A stretch of 64,000 nt of DNA from Pseudomonas mendocina (GTDB lineage Bacteria; Pseudomonadota; Gammaproteobacteria; Pseudomonadales; Pseudomonadaceae). Of this stretch, positions 9,115 through 18,893 are shown piece after piece. Position numbers and translations under genes: made by a program. The notes under the pieces are model-generated. The model saw only the letters and a list, made by a program, of their open reading frames with translations, did not search any database and was not told where the DNA came from. Every line of letters starts with the position of its first letter. Position 1 is the stretch's first letter. Where the stretch lies: contig CP148074.1 in assembly GCA_037482215.1 (NCBI GenBank), positions 4,092,001-4,156,000 on the forward strand. The letters run 5' to 3'.

Positions 9115-10149
9115 TTAGAAATTTTCTGGCGTTTTAGCTTTTTCACGAGCCGCATCACGGGATACGACGCCCTTAGCCACCAAGCCCTTGAGACAGGAAT
9201 CCAGGGTCTGCATGCCCAGTGAGCCACCTGTCTGGATAGCCGAATACATCTGCGCCACCTTGTCCTCACGGATCAAGTTACGGATGGCAGGTGTACCAAT
9301 CATGATCTCGTGAGCAGCCACCCGGCCACCGCCGATCTTCTTCAGCAGGGTCTGCGAAATCACCGCCTGCAACGATTCAGACAGCATGGAACGAACCATG
9401 GATTTTTCTTCAGCGGGGAACACGTCAACCACACGGTCGATGGTCTTGGCCGCCGAGGTGGTGTGCAGGGTGCCGAACACAAGGTGACCGGTTTCCGCCG
9501 CTGTCAGTGCCAAACGGATGGTTTCCAAGTCACGCATCTCACCCACGAGGATGATGTCCGGGTCTTCCCGCAGCGCCGAACGCAGCGCTTCACTAAAGCC
9601 CAAAGTGTCACGGTGAACTTCACGCTGGTTGACCAGGCACTTCTTCGATTCGTGAACGAATTCGATTGGATCTTCCACCGTCAAAATGTGGTGGTATTTG
9701 TTGTTATTGATGTAGTCGAGCATCGCCGCCAGGGTGGTCGATTTACCCGAACCGGTTGGCCCAGTCACCAACACCAATCCACGCGGAACATCGGCAATCG
9801 TGCGGAAAATCTCGCCCATTCCCAGGTCATCCATGCTCAAAACCTTGGATGGAATCGTACGGAATACCGCACCAGCACCACGATTTTGGTTGAATGCGTT
9901 AACCCGGAAGCGCGCTACGCCCGGCACTTCGAAAGAAAAGTCAGTCTCCAGGAACTCTTCGTAATCCTTACGCTGTTTATCGTTCATGATGTCGTAAATC
10001 AGCGCGTGTACCTGCTTGTGATCCATGGCAGGCAAATTGATGCGACGGACATCGCCGTCAACGCGGATCATCGGTGGCAGGCCAGCGGAAAGATGCAGGT
10101 CCGATGCACCTTGCTTGGCGCTAAAGGCCAGCAACTCAGTGATATCCAT
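9115..10149 (-). CDS. pilT: PilT, type IV pilus retraction ATPase
   Basis: A 344-residue retraction motor, the standard length. It begins MDITELLAFSAKQGASDLHLSAG and has Walker A GPTGSGKSTTLAAML (about residue 130), the conserved DPDIILVGEMRD Walker B segment, the HLVFGTLHT His box and the AIRNLIREDK motif needed for retraction. It drives disassembly of pilin subunits at the inner membrane for twitching motility. The start at 10149 has GGGAG upstream. It is divergent from yggS (63-bp gap) and precedes pilU. Confidence 0.97.
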   Translation of the reverse strand: MDITELLAFSAKQGASDLHLSAGLPPMIRVDGDVRRINLPAMDHKQVHALIYDIMNDKQRKDYEEFLETDFSFEVPGVARFRVNAFNQNRGAGAVFRTIPSKVLSMDDLGMGEIFRTIADVPRGLVLVTGPTGSGKSTTLAAMLDYINNNKYHHILTVEDPIEFVHESKKCLVNQREVHRDTLGFSEALRSALREDPDIILVGEMRDLETIRLALTAAETGHLVFGTLHTTSAAKTIDRVVDVFPAEEKSMVRSMLSESLQAVISQTLLKKIGGGRVAAHEIMIGTPAIRNLIREDKVAQMYSAIQTGGSLGMQTLDSCLKGLVAKGVVSRDAAREKAKTPENF

Positions 10150-10212
10150 GGGACTCCCTAATGGCAAACAAGCAGGTAGAATGCCGCGAAACCCAAGCGG
10201 CGGGCGCAAATA

Positions 10213-10896
10213 ATGTCCACGATAGCAGAGAATATTGCAAAGGTCGGCAAGCGGATTGACGCAGCAATGCAGGCCGCAAACCGTGAAAGTTCGGCCGTTG
10301 GCCTGCTTGCTGTAAGCAAAACCAAACCGGCTGAAGCTATCCGCGAGGCCTTTAGCGCGGGCCTTCGCGACTTTGGCGAAAATTACTTGCAGGAAGCATT
10401 AGATAAACAAGCACAGCTTCAGGATTTATCCCTGACTTGGCATTTTATTGGCCCGATTCAGTCCAATAAAACCCGGCCCATTGCCGAGCACTTTGACTGG
10501 GTGCACTCGGTTGATCGCCTGAAGATTGCCGAACGCCTCTCGGCACAACGCCCTGCCGGGCTAGAGCCACTGAACATCTGCCTGCAAGTGAACGTCAGCG
10601 GAGAAGACAGTAAATCTGGCTGCTCACCCGAAGAAGTCAGCGGCTTGGCACATGCGGTTACACAACTGCCCAACCTTCGGCTGCGTGGCCTGATGGCTAT
10701 TCCAGAGCCGACAGATGATCCTGTCCAACAACGTGCAGCCTTTGCCAAACTGCGCACGCTGCAAGAAAGCCTGAACCTGCCGTTGGACACTTTGTCCATG
10801 GGCATGAGCCATGATTTAGAAGCCGCCATAGCCGAAGGTGCAACGTGGGTGCGTATCGGCACCGCCTTGTTTGGCGCACGGGACTACAGTAGCTGA
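10213..10896 (+). CDS. yggS: YggS/PLPBP family PLP-binding protein
   Basis: A 227-residue single-domain alanine-racemase-fold protein. The PLP lysine is K36 in LLAVSKTKP, and the phosphate-binding C-terminal segment MGMSHDLEAAI ... VRIGTALFG is present. YggS keeps pyridoxal-phosphate and amino-acid pools in balance and is not thought to be an enzyme. It starts a run of genes read rightwards (yggS-proC-yggT-yggU), divergent from pilT, the same arrangement as in other pseudomonads. Confidence 0.94.
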   Translation: MSTIAENIAKVGKRIDAAMQAANRESSAVGLLAVSKTKPAEAIREAFSAGLRDFGENYLQEALDKQAQLQDLSLTWHFIGPIQSNKTRPIAEHFDWVHSVDRLKIAERLSAQRPAGLEPLNICLQVNVSGEDSKSGCSPEEVSGLAHAVTQLPNLRLRGLMAIPEPTDDPVQQRAAFAKLRTLQESLNLPLDTLSMGMSHDLEAAIAEGATWVRIGTALFGARDYSS

Positions 10897-10927
10897 TTGC
10901 CTTCAGCGTTTTAAAAGGAACAGATTT

Positions 10928-11746
10928 ATGACCACTCCTCGCATTGCCTTTGTCGGCGCCGGCAACATGGCTGCCAGCCTCATTGGTGGCCTACGCGCTC
11001 AGGGCATTGAAGCCAGCGCGATCCGCGCCAGCGACCGCGGCGCCGAACAACGCAGCAAGATTACTGCGGAACACGGGATAGCCACTTTCGAGTCCAACGC
11101 TGAAGCGATTAAGGGTGCAGACGTAGTTGTGCTCTCGGTTAAGCCACAGGTCATGAAAGACGTCTGCCTAGATCTGGCACCCCATGTCACCCCACAGCAA
11201 CTGATCGTGTCCATCGCGGCGGGCATCAGCTGTGCCAGCCTGCAAAGCTGGTTGGGGCCGCGCGCTATCGTACGCTGCATGCCCAACACCCCAGCCCTGC
11301 TGCGCGAAGGCGCCAGCGGTTTGTTCGCCAACGCCCAGGTCAGCGACGAACAGCGCACCCAGGCTCAGGAGCTGCTCGGTGCCGTTGGTATCAGTGTCTG
11401 GCTGGATACTGAAGAGCAAATAGATGCAGTGACCGCAGTGTCGGGCTCGGGCCCGGCTTACTTCTTCTTGCTAATTGAGGCGATGACCGCAGCCGGTGAG
11501 AAACTGGGCCTGTCACGTGAGACCGCAGCCCAACTGACACTGCAAACAGCACTAGGCGCCGCCCGCATGGCTGTTTCAAGCGATGTGGATGCCAGCGAGC
11601 TGCGCCGCCGCGTAACCTCTCCGGCAGGTACTACCGAAGCGGCCATCAAAACCTTCCAGGCCGACGGCTTTGAAGCGCTGGTAGAAAAAGCCTTGAATGC
11701 AGCCGCTGACCGCTCCGCCGAATTGGCCGAACAACTGGGTAAATAA
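10928..11746 (+). CDS. proC: Pyrroline-5-carboxylate reductase
   Basis: ProC reduces pyrroline-5-carboxylate to proline with NAD(P)H. The 272-residue protein starts at 10928 behind AAAAGGAA, giving the expected N-terminal Rossmann motif FVGAGNMAASLIGGL. Downstream are CMPNTPALLREGASG and VSGSGPAYFFLLIEA, both family hallmarks, and a C-terminal RRRVTSPAGTTEAAI segment. An upstream in-frame start at 10838 would overlap yggS and gives no family match. Confidence 0.96.
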   Translation: MTTPRIAFVGAGNMAASLIGGLRAQGIEASAIRASDRGAEQRSKITAEHGIATFESNAEAIKGADVVVLSVKPQVMKDVCLDLAPHVTPQQLIVSIAAGISCASLQSWLGPRAIVRCMPNTPALLREGASGLFANAQVSDEQRTQAQELLGAVGISVWLDTEEQIDAVTAVSGSGPAYFFLLIEAMTAAGEKLGLSRETAAQLTLQTALGAARMAVSSDVDASELRRRVTSPAGTTEAAIKTFQADGFEALVEKALNAAADRSAELAEQLGK

Positions 11747-11759
11747 GGAATCCTGCTTC

Positions 11760-12350
11760 ATGAACGGATTAGACACCGCCGCCATTTATGTCTTGCAAAC
11801 CATCGGCAGTCTGTACCTGTTGATCGTTTTGCTGCGTTTCATCCTGCAACTGGTTCGGGCTGACTTCTACAACCCGGTCAGCCAGTTCATTGTTCGCGCC
11901 ACCCACCCGCTGCTGCGTCCGCTGCGCAAGATCATTCCCAGCCTTGCGGGCTTGGATTTGGCTTCGTTGATTCTCGCAATCATCGTGCAGATGGTGCTGA
12001 TGGGCCTGACGTTGATGCTGTCCGGCTACGGCCTCGGCAACCCGCTGCAACTGCTGGTGTGGTCGATCATTGGCGTGACCGCACTGTTCCTTAAGGTGTT
12101 CTTCTTTGCCTTGATCATCAGCGTGATTCTGTCCTGGGTAGCCCAGGGCACACATAACCCAACCGCCATGCTGATCAATCAGATCTGTGAACCGCTGCTG
12201 GCACCGATCCGTCGCCTCCTGCCAAACCTGGGTGGCCTGGACCTGTCACCGATCGTGGCGTTCCTGATCCTTAACCTGATCGACATGCTGGTCATCCGCA
12301 ACCTGGCGATCTCGACTGGCATGCTTCAAGGTTTGAGCCTGGCGATCTGA
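11760..12350 (+). CDS. yggT: YggT family integral membrane protein
   Basis: A 196-residue membrane protein with two YGGT modules. Each has a hydrophobic helix, an amphipathic N-P-x-S/T-x-x-I segment (FYNPVSQFIVRATHPLLRPLRKIIP; HNPTAMLINQICEPLLAPIRRLLP) and a second helix. The family is linked to osmotic-shock and K+ homeostasis in E. coli and to FtsZ-ring organisation in other lineages. It starts 13 nt after proC and its stop touches the yggU start. Confidence 0.92.
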   Translation: MNGLDTAAIYVLQTIGSLYLLIVLLRFILQLVRADFYNPVSQFIVRATHPLLRPLRKIIPSLAGLDLASLILAIIVQMVLMGLTLMLSGYGLGNPLQLLVWSIIGVTALFLKVFFFALIISVILSWVAQGTHNPTAMLINQICEPLLAPIRRLLPNLGGLDLSPIVAFLILNLIDMLVIRNLAISTGMLQGLSLAI

Positions 12351-12637
12351 TGAGTTTTTACCGCTGGGACGGGGATGACCTTATCCTCGACTGCCACCTG
12401 CAACCCAAGGCAAGCCGTGATGAGTTTGCCGGGTTGCATGGTGACCGCCTGAAGATCCGCCTCACCGCGCCGCCAGTCGACGGCAAGGCCAATGCCCATC
12501 TACTGGCGTTTCTTGGCGACGTGTTCGGCGTCAGCAAAAGCCAGGTCAACCTGGAAAGTGGCCTGCAAAGCCGGCAGAAGCGCGTGCGAATCAAGAAACC
12601 GAAAAACCTGCCCTCTGGTCTTTCGTTGAGTAAATAA
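12350..12637 (+). CDS. yggU: YggU / DUF167 family protein
   Basis: A 95-residue soluble protein of the UPF0235 (DUF167) family. The signature KIRLTAPPVDGKANAHLLAFLG with a following VNLESGLQSRQKRVRI is clear. The function is unknown. It overlaps the last base of yggT (TGATG), so it belongs to the same operon and probably ends it. Confidence 0.92.
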   Translation: MSFYRWDGDDLILDCHLQPKASRDEFAGLHGDRLKIRLTAPPVDGKANAHLLAFLGDVFGVSKSQVNLESGLQSRQKRVRIKKPKNLPSGLSLSK

Positions 12638-12816
12638 CGGCCAACGTGCGCCGCGACTGGCCTAAAACCATTTTGCCACTACACTCTGGACAAACTCGTT
12701 TCAATTAGGGAATCTCTCGCCCCATTATAAAAGTTCGAAAAAGCCGGGCGGCAACGCACCCAAAACTGACAGTCCGATAAGTCAGGGGCGCCTAAACGTT
12801 ATACCAAGGGGGTCAC
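12638..12816 (+). other. Intergenic region before the dynamin-like gene
   Basis: A 179-bp gap. It contains a small inverted repeat (CTGAC 12766-12770, GTCAG 12781-12785) and an A/T-rich CCATTATAAAAG at about 12722-12733 that could be part of a promoter. No terminator for the yggS operon is obvious. A ribosome-binding GGGGG precedes the next gene. Confidence 0.35.
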
Positions 12817-14796
12817 ATGAGCCTGGAGCGTCTCAGCCAACAGGTTGACAGCTATGTCACCTGGAAGCGCGACCTGATGCGTGAAATCACCCGTTATCGC
12901 AGCTGGCTGGCCAACAACCGACTCAGTTCTGAAGCCCTTGAAGACAAACTTGAGCGCGCGCTCAAGCTGATCCGCAGCGATCACATCACCCTGGCCTTTG
13001 TCGGCGAGTATTCCCGCGGCAAAAGCGAGTTGATCAACAGCCTGTTCTTCGCCTCCTACGGCCAGCGCATTTTGCCGTCCAATATCGGCCGCACCACTAT
13101 GTGCCCGACCGAGCTGTTTTTCGACTCCCACGCCGACAGCTCCTACATCCGGCTGCTGCCGATTGAAACCCGCGCCAACGACACCAGCATCGCCCAGTAC
13201 AAAAAAGTGCCCCGGCATTGGGTCAGCATCTCACTCGACCCTAATGACCCTGACGGCATGGTTCAAGCGCTAAGCCAATTGGCTCGCAGCAAGGCTATGC
13301 CTCTGGAGCAGGCCCTGGCGCTGGGGTTTCAGCGGGAGATGCTGGAAAGCACGAATAAAAATGGCGAGGTTCAGGTACCGGCTTGGCGCCACGCCCTGAT
13401 CAACATCGATCACCCACTGCTACGCCAGGGCTTACGTATTCTCGACACCCCCGGCCTGAATGCTCTGGGCAGCGAGCCTGAGCTGACCCTGTCGATGCTC
13501 CCCAGCGCGCAGGCGGTGATCTTTATCCTTGCTGCCGATACCGGCGTCACCGCCAGCGACATGGCCGTGTGGCAACAGCACATCCGCCAGTTGGATGACA
13601 TCACCCAAGCCAACCTGTTTGCCGTGCTGAACAAGATCGACGTGCTCTGGGACGACCTGTCCGGCGAAGCATTTGTGCAGAACGCCATCTATAAGATGCA
13701 GCACAACACCGCCAAACAGCTGGGCATCCGCTTTGAGGATGTCATCCCGCTGTCGGCCAAGCAGGGCATGCTGGCGAAAATTCGCAATGACCAGACGTTG
13801 CTTGAGCGCAGTCAGCTGCCGGAGCTGGAAAACCTGCTGTCCAAACGCATCATTGCGCGTAAAGAGCAATTACTCGAACAGCGTGTGGTTAATCAGGTCA
13901 TTACCCTGCTGCAAGGCAGCCAGCATGCGCTGGGCTTACGCTTGCAGAAGGTCAATGAACAACTGGCCTTGCTCAGCAACAGCCAGCAAGACAGCGGCCA
14001 GTTACTCTCTGACCTGACCGCGCAAACCAAAGAAGACCACACCCTTCACCACAAACGCCTGCTCAGCCTGAAAACTGACCAGCGCCTGCTCAAGCGTCAG
14101 GGTGACATTCTCCGCCACGCCACCCGCAGCGAACGCCTCAACCAACACATGGTTGAGCTGCGTAGATCGCTCGCCAGCAGCTGGACCACTCTTGGTATCA
14201 ACAAGGCTATTCGCACCTTCTTCAGCAACTTGGAAGGTGATATGAACAACCTGGCCCGTGAAGCCGCGATGGCCAACCGCATCGTCACGGCCATTTACCG
14301 CCGTTACAACGATATAAGCCCGGTAAACAATGTGGATGCCCCACACTTCAATGCCCAGCGCTACCTGCGCGAGTTGGAGCACCTGCGCGATAAGTCGGAC
14401 CGTTTTCGGTTGCAGCTAAAAACCCTGCTTACTGAACAGCACAGACTGAGCAAGCTGTTCTTCGCCACCTTGGTTAAAGAAGTTGTCGCCATGTACCAGC
14501 GACTCAACCAAGACGCGGCGCAATGGATAGAAGATGCCCTGATGCCCTTGTTGCAGCACAACCTTGAGCACAAACAGCTGCTGGAAAATCATATGGCGCG
14601 GCTCAAGGGCGTGGCTCAAGAAACCCTCAGCACACGCGAACGCTGCCAGCGCCTGGTGCAATACAGCAGCGAGCTTGAGCAGCAACTGGCACTGGCAGGC
14701 GACATCCTGCGGGCCTTACGCCGCCCGGCGCCCATCCAACGCCAAGGCAAAGTGGTCAGCCTGCCTGGCGGCCTGCGCAGCCAAGCTGGCGAATAA
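12817..14796 (+). CDS. Dynamin-family large GTPase
   Basis: A 659-residue protein with an N-terminal dynamin-type GTPase domain. Visible motifs are G1/P-loop GEYSRGKS at residues 63-70, G2 threonines at 93-94 (NIGRTTMCPTEL), G3 DTPG at 210-213 and G4 NKID at 272-275. The rest (about 320-640) is helical and charged, with long coiled-coil-like stretches, as in bacterial dynamin-like proteins that bind membranes. No clear membrane segment is seen. It stands alone between yggU and metX and has no second dynamin gene beside it, unlike the paired DLPs of many bacteria. Cellular role unknown; membrane remodelling or stress protection is inference. Confidence 0.85.
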   Translation: MSLERLSQQVDSYVTWKRDLMREITRYRSWLANNRLSSEALEDKLERALKLIRSDHITLAFVGEYSRGKSELINSLFFASYGQRILPSNIGRTTMCPTELFFDSHADSSYIRLLPIETRANDTSIAQYKKVPRHWVSISLDPNDPDGMVQALSQLARSKAMPLEQALALGFQREMLESTNKNGEVQVPAWRHALINIDHPLLRQGLRILDTPGLNALGSEPELTLSMLPSAQAVIFILAADTGVTASDMAVWQQHIRQLDDITQANLFAVLNKIDVLWDDLSGEAFVQNAIYKMQHNTAKQLGIRFEDVIPLSAKQGMLAKIRNDQTLLERSQLPELENLLSKRIIARKEQLLEQRVVNQVITLLQGSQHALGLRLQKVNEQLALLSNSQQDSGQLLSDLTAQTKEDHTLHHKRLLSLKTDQRLLKRQGDILRHATRSERLNQHMVELRRSLASSWTTLGINKAIRTFFSNLEGDMNNLAREAAMANRIVTAIYRRYNDISPVNNVDAPHFNAQRYLRELEHLRDKSDRFRLQLKTLLTEQHRLSKLFFATLVKEVVAMYQRLNQDAAQWIEDALMPLLQHNLEHKQLLENHMARLKGVAQETLSTRERCQRLVQYSSELEQQLALAGDILRALRRPAPIQRQGKVVSLPGGLRSQAGE

Positions 14797-14895
14797 ACGG
14801 CCCGTCCGGGCGCCACGCCTGTGCTTGCCGGGGGCTGCCGCGCTCTTTAGACTGCGGCCTTCTTCTATTCAACCTTACTGAATGCGAGCAGGTCG

Positions 14896-16035
14896 ATGCC
14901 GACTGCCTTTCCACACGATTCTGTTGGCCTGGTTACTCCACAGGTTGTGCACTTTGCTGAGCCGCTTGCGCTAGCCTGCGGACGCAGCCTGGCCGACTAT
15001 CAACTGATGATTGAAACCTACGGCGAGCTGAATGCTGCGCGCACAAACGCCGTACTGATTTGCCACGCCCTGTCGGGACACCACCATGCTGCCGGTTACC
15101 ACAGTGTGGATGACCGCAAGCCGGGGTGGTGGGACAGCTGTATTGGCCCGGGCAAAGCCATTGATACCAACAAATTCTTTGTTGTTAGCCTGAACAACTT
15201 GGGTGGCTGCAACGGCTCAACCGGTCCCGCCAGTATCAACCCTGCCACTGGCAAACCGTTTGGCGCCGAGTTCCCGGTCATGACCGTGGAAGACTGGGTG
15301 CACAGCCAGGCTCGTCTGGCCGACCATCTAGGTATTGAGCAATGGGCTGCCGTGGTGGGCGGCAGTTTGGGTGGCATGCAAGCCCTGCAATGGACCATCA
15401 GCTACCCAGAACGTGTGCGCCATTGCTTGGCGATTGCTTCTGCGCCCAAGCTGTCAGCACAAAACATAGCCTTTAACGAAGTGGCCCGTCAGGCCATTCT
15501 CACCGACCCGGACTTCAACGAAGGCCGCTTCCAGGAAAAGGGCGTTATCCCTAAGCGCGGATTGATGCTGGCACGCATGGTCGGCCACATCACCTATCTG
15601 TCTGATGACGCCATGGGTGAGAAATTTGGCCGCGAGCTGAAGACCGACAAACTGAACTACGACTTCTACAGCGTCGAGTTTCAGGTCGAAAGCTACCTGC
15701 GTTATCAGGGTGAAGAATTCTCTACCCGTTTTGATGCCAACACCTATGTGCTGATGACCAAAGCTCTGGACTACTTCGACCCGGCCGCAGCCCATGACGG
15801 CGATCTGGCGAAAACCCTGGCGAACGTGAAAGCCGACTTCTGCATCATGTCCTTCACCACTGACTGGCGCTTCTCTCCGGCTCGTTCACGGGAGATCGTC
15901 GATGCGCTGACCGCAGCACGTAAGAACGTCAGCTATCTGGAGATCGACGCACCGCAGGGCCACGATGCCTTCCTGATGCCGATCCCCCGCTACCTGCAGG
16001 CGTTCAACAGTTATATGCAACGGATTAAGGTGTAG
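14896..16035 (+). CDS. metX: Homoserine O-acyltransferase MetX
   Basis: A 379-residue alpha/beta-hydrolase-fold acyltransferase that activates homoserine in methionine synthesis. The nucleophile is S157 in [14 protein letters not shown]; the other triad residues are expected in the [12 protein letters not shown] and QGHDAFLMP segments. Annotated as an acetyltransferase by family, but MetX enzymes of Pseudomonas were reported to use succinyl-CoA, so acyl specificity should be left open. It is followed 2 nt later by metW, the standard metX-metW pair. I saw no SAM or SAH riboswitch in the 99-nt upstream gap. Confidence 0.95.
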   Translation: MPTAFPHDSVGLVTPQVVHFAEPLALACGRSLADYQLMIETYGELNAARTNAVLICHALSGHHHAAGYHSVDDRKPGWWDSCIGPGKAIDTNKFFVVSLNNLGGCNGSTGPASINPATGKPFGAEFPVMTVEDWVHSQARLADHLGIEQWAAVVGGSLGGMQALQWTISYPERVRHCLAIASAPKLSAQNIAFNEVARQAILTDPDFNEGRFQEKGVIPKRGLMLARMVGHITYLSDDAMGEKFGRELKTDKLNYDFYSVEFQVESYLRYQGEEFSTRFDANTYVLMTKALDYFDPAAAHDGDLAKTLANVKADFCIMSFTTDWRFSPARSREIVDALTAARKNVSYLEIDAPQGHDAFLMPIPRYLQAFNSYMQRIKV

Positions 16036-16037
16036 CC

Positions 16038-16658
16038 ATGCGCGCGGATCTGGAAATCATTCAAGAATGGATACCCGCTGGCAGCCGCGTCCTCGACCTG
16101 GGCTGCGGCAACGGCGAGTTGCTGTCCTGGCTCAGTGAGCACAAGCAGGTCAGCGGCTACGGTCTGGAAATCGACCCGGACAAAATCGCCCAATGCGTGG
16201 CCAAAGGCGTGAACGTCATCGAGCAGAACCTCGACAATGGCCTGGGCAACTTCGCCAGCAACACCTTTGACGTGGTGGTGATGACTCAGTCCCTGCAAGC
16301 TCTGCACTACCCGGACAAAGTGCTGGCGGAAATGCTGCGTGTGGGCAAAACCTGCATCATCACCTTCCCCAACTTCGGGCACTGGCGTTGCCGCTGGTAC
16401 CTGACGACAAAGGGTCGCATGCCGGTTTCGGACTTCCTGCCGTATACCTGGTTCAACACCCCGAACATCCACTTCTGTACGTTCGAGGACTTCGAGAACC
16501 TGTGTCACGATCAGGATGCAAAAATCCTGGATCGTCTGGCCGTAGACCGCGACCACAAAAACAACTGGGCCAGCCGCCTGTGGCCTAACCTGCTCGGGGA
16601 AATCGGCATTTACCGGATCAGCGGCCCGACCGCCCGGGATGTGAAGATTGCCAACTGA
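16038..16658 (+). CDS. metW: MetW, methionine biosynthesis methyltransferase-fold protein
   Basis: A 206-residue class I SAM-methyltransferase-fold protein with motif I VLDLGCGNGELLSWL near residue 20 and family segments VVMTQSLQALHYPD and TFPNFGHWRCRWYL. MetW is needed together with MetX for homoserine acylation in several proteobacteria, probably as a partner or activator rather than a methyltransferase. Only 2 nt separate it from metX. Confidence 0.94.
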   Translation: MRADLEIIQEWIPAGSRVLDLGCGNGELLSWLSEHKQVSGYGLEIDPDKIAQCVAKGVNVIEQNLDNGLGNFASNTFDVVVMTQSLQALHYPDKVLAEMLRVGKTCIITFPNFGHWRCRWYLTTKGRMPVSDFLPYTWFNTPNIHFCTFEDFENLCHDQDAKILDRLAVDRDHKNNWASRLWPNLLGEIGIYRISGPTARDVKIAN

Positions 16659-16693
16659 ACAGCCGGTCCCAACAGCCTGCTAGGAGGATGCTT

Positions 16694-17113
16694 ATGAAAC
16701 GCTTTGCCGTAATGCTGTTAGCCCTGTGCCTGAGCCTGCCAGTGCTGGCCGAACGTAAAAAGAGCTTCGACGATCTGGACGTGCACTACAGCGCGTTCAA
16801 CTCAAGCTTCCTGCAACCTGAGGTCGCAGCCGCCAAGAACTTGGTGCGCAGCAAGAATCAGGGCGTGGTCAACATCGCCGTGCTCAAGGCCGGTAAAGCC
16901 AGTACAGCCAATGTGAATGGTGTGGCCAAGGACTTGGTCGGCCGCGAGCAAGTGCTGACGTTCCGTCAGGTTACTGAAGGTGATGCCATTTACTATCTGG
17001 CCCAGTTCACCATCACCCAACAGGAAATGCTGCGTTTCACCATTAACGTCAGCGCAGGCGGTAGCGAATCGCACCGCCTGGAATTCAATCAGGAAGTGTT
17101 CCCCGAGCAATGA
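16694..17113 (+). CDS. DUF4426 exported protein
   Basis: A 139-residue protein with a cleavable signal peptide ([19 protein letters not shown], cut after about residue 19) and a periplasmic DUF4426-type domain. I chose the ATG at 16694, six bases after AGGAGG; the ATG at 16688 abuts the ribosome site directly. Function unknown. It lies between metW and rdgB, which is its conserved neighbourhood in pseudomonads. Its last codons overlap the rdgB start (ATGATG at 17110-17115). Confidence 0.85.
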   Translation: MKRFAVMLLALCLSLPVLAERKKSFDDLDVHYSAFNSSFLQPEVAAAKNLVRSKNQGVVNIAVLKAGKASTANVNGVAKDLVGREQVLTFRQVTEGDAIYYLAQFTITQQEMLRFTINVSAGGSESHRLEFNQEVFPEQ

Positions 17114-17706
17114 TGCCCTTTAACGAACTGGTGCTGGCCAGCCACAACGCCGGCAAACTCAAAGAGCTGCAAGCCATGCTGGGTGACAGCGTGCGCGTGC
17201 GCTCGGTGGCGGAGTTCTCCCTAGAGGAGCCGGAAGAAACCGGTCTGTCCTTTATCGAAAACGCCATTCTCAAAGCCCGCAATGCCTCGCGCCTATCGGG
17301 CCTGCCAGCACTGGCCGATGATTCGGGCCTGGCGGTGGACTTCCTCGGCGGCGCGCCAGGTATCTACTCCGCCCGCTATGCCGATGGCAAAGGTGATGCC
17401 GCCAACAACGCCAAGCTGCTGGACGTACTCAAGGACGTACCCGATGCCGAGCGCGGTGCGCAGTTCGTCTGCTGCCTGGCCTTGGTACGACATGCCGACG
17501 ATCCATTGCCGATCATCTGCGAAGGTCTCTGGCACGGTCGCATCCTGCATGCAGCACAAGGCGAGCATGGCTTCGGCTACGACCCGCTGTTCTGGGTGCC
17601 GGAGCGCAACTGTTCCAGCGCTGAACTGCCCGCGTCGGAGAAAAACCAGCTCAGCCACCGCGCCCGCGCCATGGCCCTGCTCAAGCAACGCCTGGGGCTG
17701 GCATGA
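17110..17706 (+). CDS. rdgB: RdgB, XTP/dITP pyrophosphatase
   Basis: A 198-residue Ham1-family nucleotide pyrophosphatase that removes dITP, XTP and related damaged purine nucleotides. Characteristic segments are [13 protein letters not shown] at the N-terminus, [16 protein letters not shown] with catalytic acidic residues and [12 protein letters not shown]. Two adjacent ATGs (17110 and 17113) could both serve as start. It overlaps the DUF4426 gene and hemW at its two ends, so the metX-hemW genes may be one operon. Confidence 0.95.
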   Translation: MMPFNELVLASHNAGKLKELQAMLGDSVRVRSVAEFSLEEPEETGLSFIENAILKARNASRLSGLPALADDSGLAVDFLGGAPGIYSARYADGKGDAANNAKLLDVLKDVPDAERGAQFVCCLALVRHADDPLPIICEGLWHGRILHAAQGEHGFGYDPLFWVPERNCSSAELPASEKNQLSHRARAMALLKQRLGLA

Positions 17707-18863
17707 GTACACGCAGCAGCTCACTGTTCGAGCTGCCGCCGCTCGCGCTGTATATCCACATCCCCTGGTGCGTAAAGAAGTGCCCGTACTGCGACTTCAA
17801 CTCCCACGCAGCCGGGCCTAACCTGCCCGAGCAGGAATACGTTGACGCCCTGTTGGCCGACCTGGATTCCGATCTGCATCTGGCCCAACAACGCCCGTTA
17901 CGCTCGATATTCTTTGGCGGCGGTACACCCAGCTTGTTCTCTGCCAACGCGCTGGACCGCCTGTTACAAGGCGTGCAGAAGCGCCTGAACATTGCCGATG
18001 ACATCGAGATCACCCTGGAGGCTAATCCAGGCACATTCGAACAGGCCAAGTTCCGTGACTACCGCAGCCTGGGGATCAATCGTCTGTCCATCGGTGTACA
18101 GAGTTTTCAGGCAGAAAAGCTCAAGGCGCTGGGTCGTATTCATGACGGTAACGAAGCCGTGCGCGCTGCTGATATGGCCCGTGCGGCAGGCTTCGATAAC
18201 TTCAACCTGGACCTGATGCATGGCCTGCCCGACCAGTCCATTGAAGACGCTCTCAGCGATTTGCGCACCGCTATCGCGCAGAGCCCGACGCATCTGTCCT
18301 GGTATCAACTGACCGTCGAACCCAACACGGTGTTTTGGAACCAGCCACCCGAAGTGCCGGAAGACGACATCCTCTGGGATATCCAAGAGGCCGGACAGGC
18401 CCTGCTGGCTGCCGAAGGCTACCGCCAGTACGAAGTCTCCGCCTACGCCCAGCCGGACAAGGCTGCACGGCACAACCTGAATTACTGGACCTTTGGTGAC
18501 TTCCTCGGCATTGGCGCCGGTGCCCACGGCAAGCTCAGCTGTGCAGATGGGCGCATCATCCGTAACTGGAAAACCCGGCTACCGAAGGATTATCTCGATC
18601 TGAGCAAGTCATTCACCGCGGGTGAACGTGAGCTGAGCACAGACGAGCTGCCGTTTGAGTTTTTGATGAACGCCCTGCGCCTGAGCGACGGTGTTGACAG
18701 TGCGCTGTTCAGCCAGCGCACCGGCCTGCCCCTGAGTTTACTGGCGCAAGGCCGACGGGACGCCGAGCAGCGCGGCTTGCTGCACAAAGACCCTGCCCGT
18801 TTGCAGGCTACCCGTGAGGGGCAACTGTTCCTCAACGACCTGCTCCAATACTTTCTACCCTGA
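17703..18863 (+). CDS. hemW: HemW, radical SAM heme chaperone
   Basis: A 386-residue radical SAM protein with the cluster-binding CxxxCxxC as C23, C27 and C30 ([10 protein letters not shown]) followed by the FNSHA segment that distinguishes Hem[11 protein letters not shown] and the QLTVEPNT region are also typical. It was long annotated as an oxygen-independent coproporphyrinogen oxidase (HemN-like), but HemW lacks the N-terminal residues of true HemN and binds heme for transfer to respiratory proteins. It overlaps rdgB by 4 nt. Confidence 0.94.
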   Translation: MSTRSSSLFELPPLALYIHIPWCVKKCPYCDFNSHAAGPNLPEQEYVDALLADLDSDLHLAQQRPLRSIFFGGGTPSLFSANALDRLLQGVQKRLNIADDIEITLEANPGTFEQAKFRDYRSLGINRLSIGVQSFQAEKLKALGRIHDGNEAVRAADMARAAGFDNFNLDLMHGLPDQSIEDALSDLRTAIAQSPTHLSWYQLTVEPNTVFWNQPPEVPEDDILWDIQEAGQALLAAEGYRQYEVSAYAQPDKAARHNLNYWTFGDFLGIGAGAHGKLSCADGRIIRNWKTRLPKDYLDLSKSFTAGERELSTDELPFEFLMNALRLSDGVDSALFSQRTGLPLSLLAQGRRDAEQRGLLHKDPARLQATREGQLFLNDLLQYFLP

Positions 18864-18893
18864 GCCCTTTGACGAGAAGAATAAGGAAACCGG

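Noticed and set aside
14797..14895. Possible SAM/SAH riboswitch upstream of metX.
   Set aside because: Only 99 nt, no recognisable conserved core or terminator; too short for known classes with expression platform.
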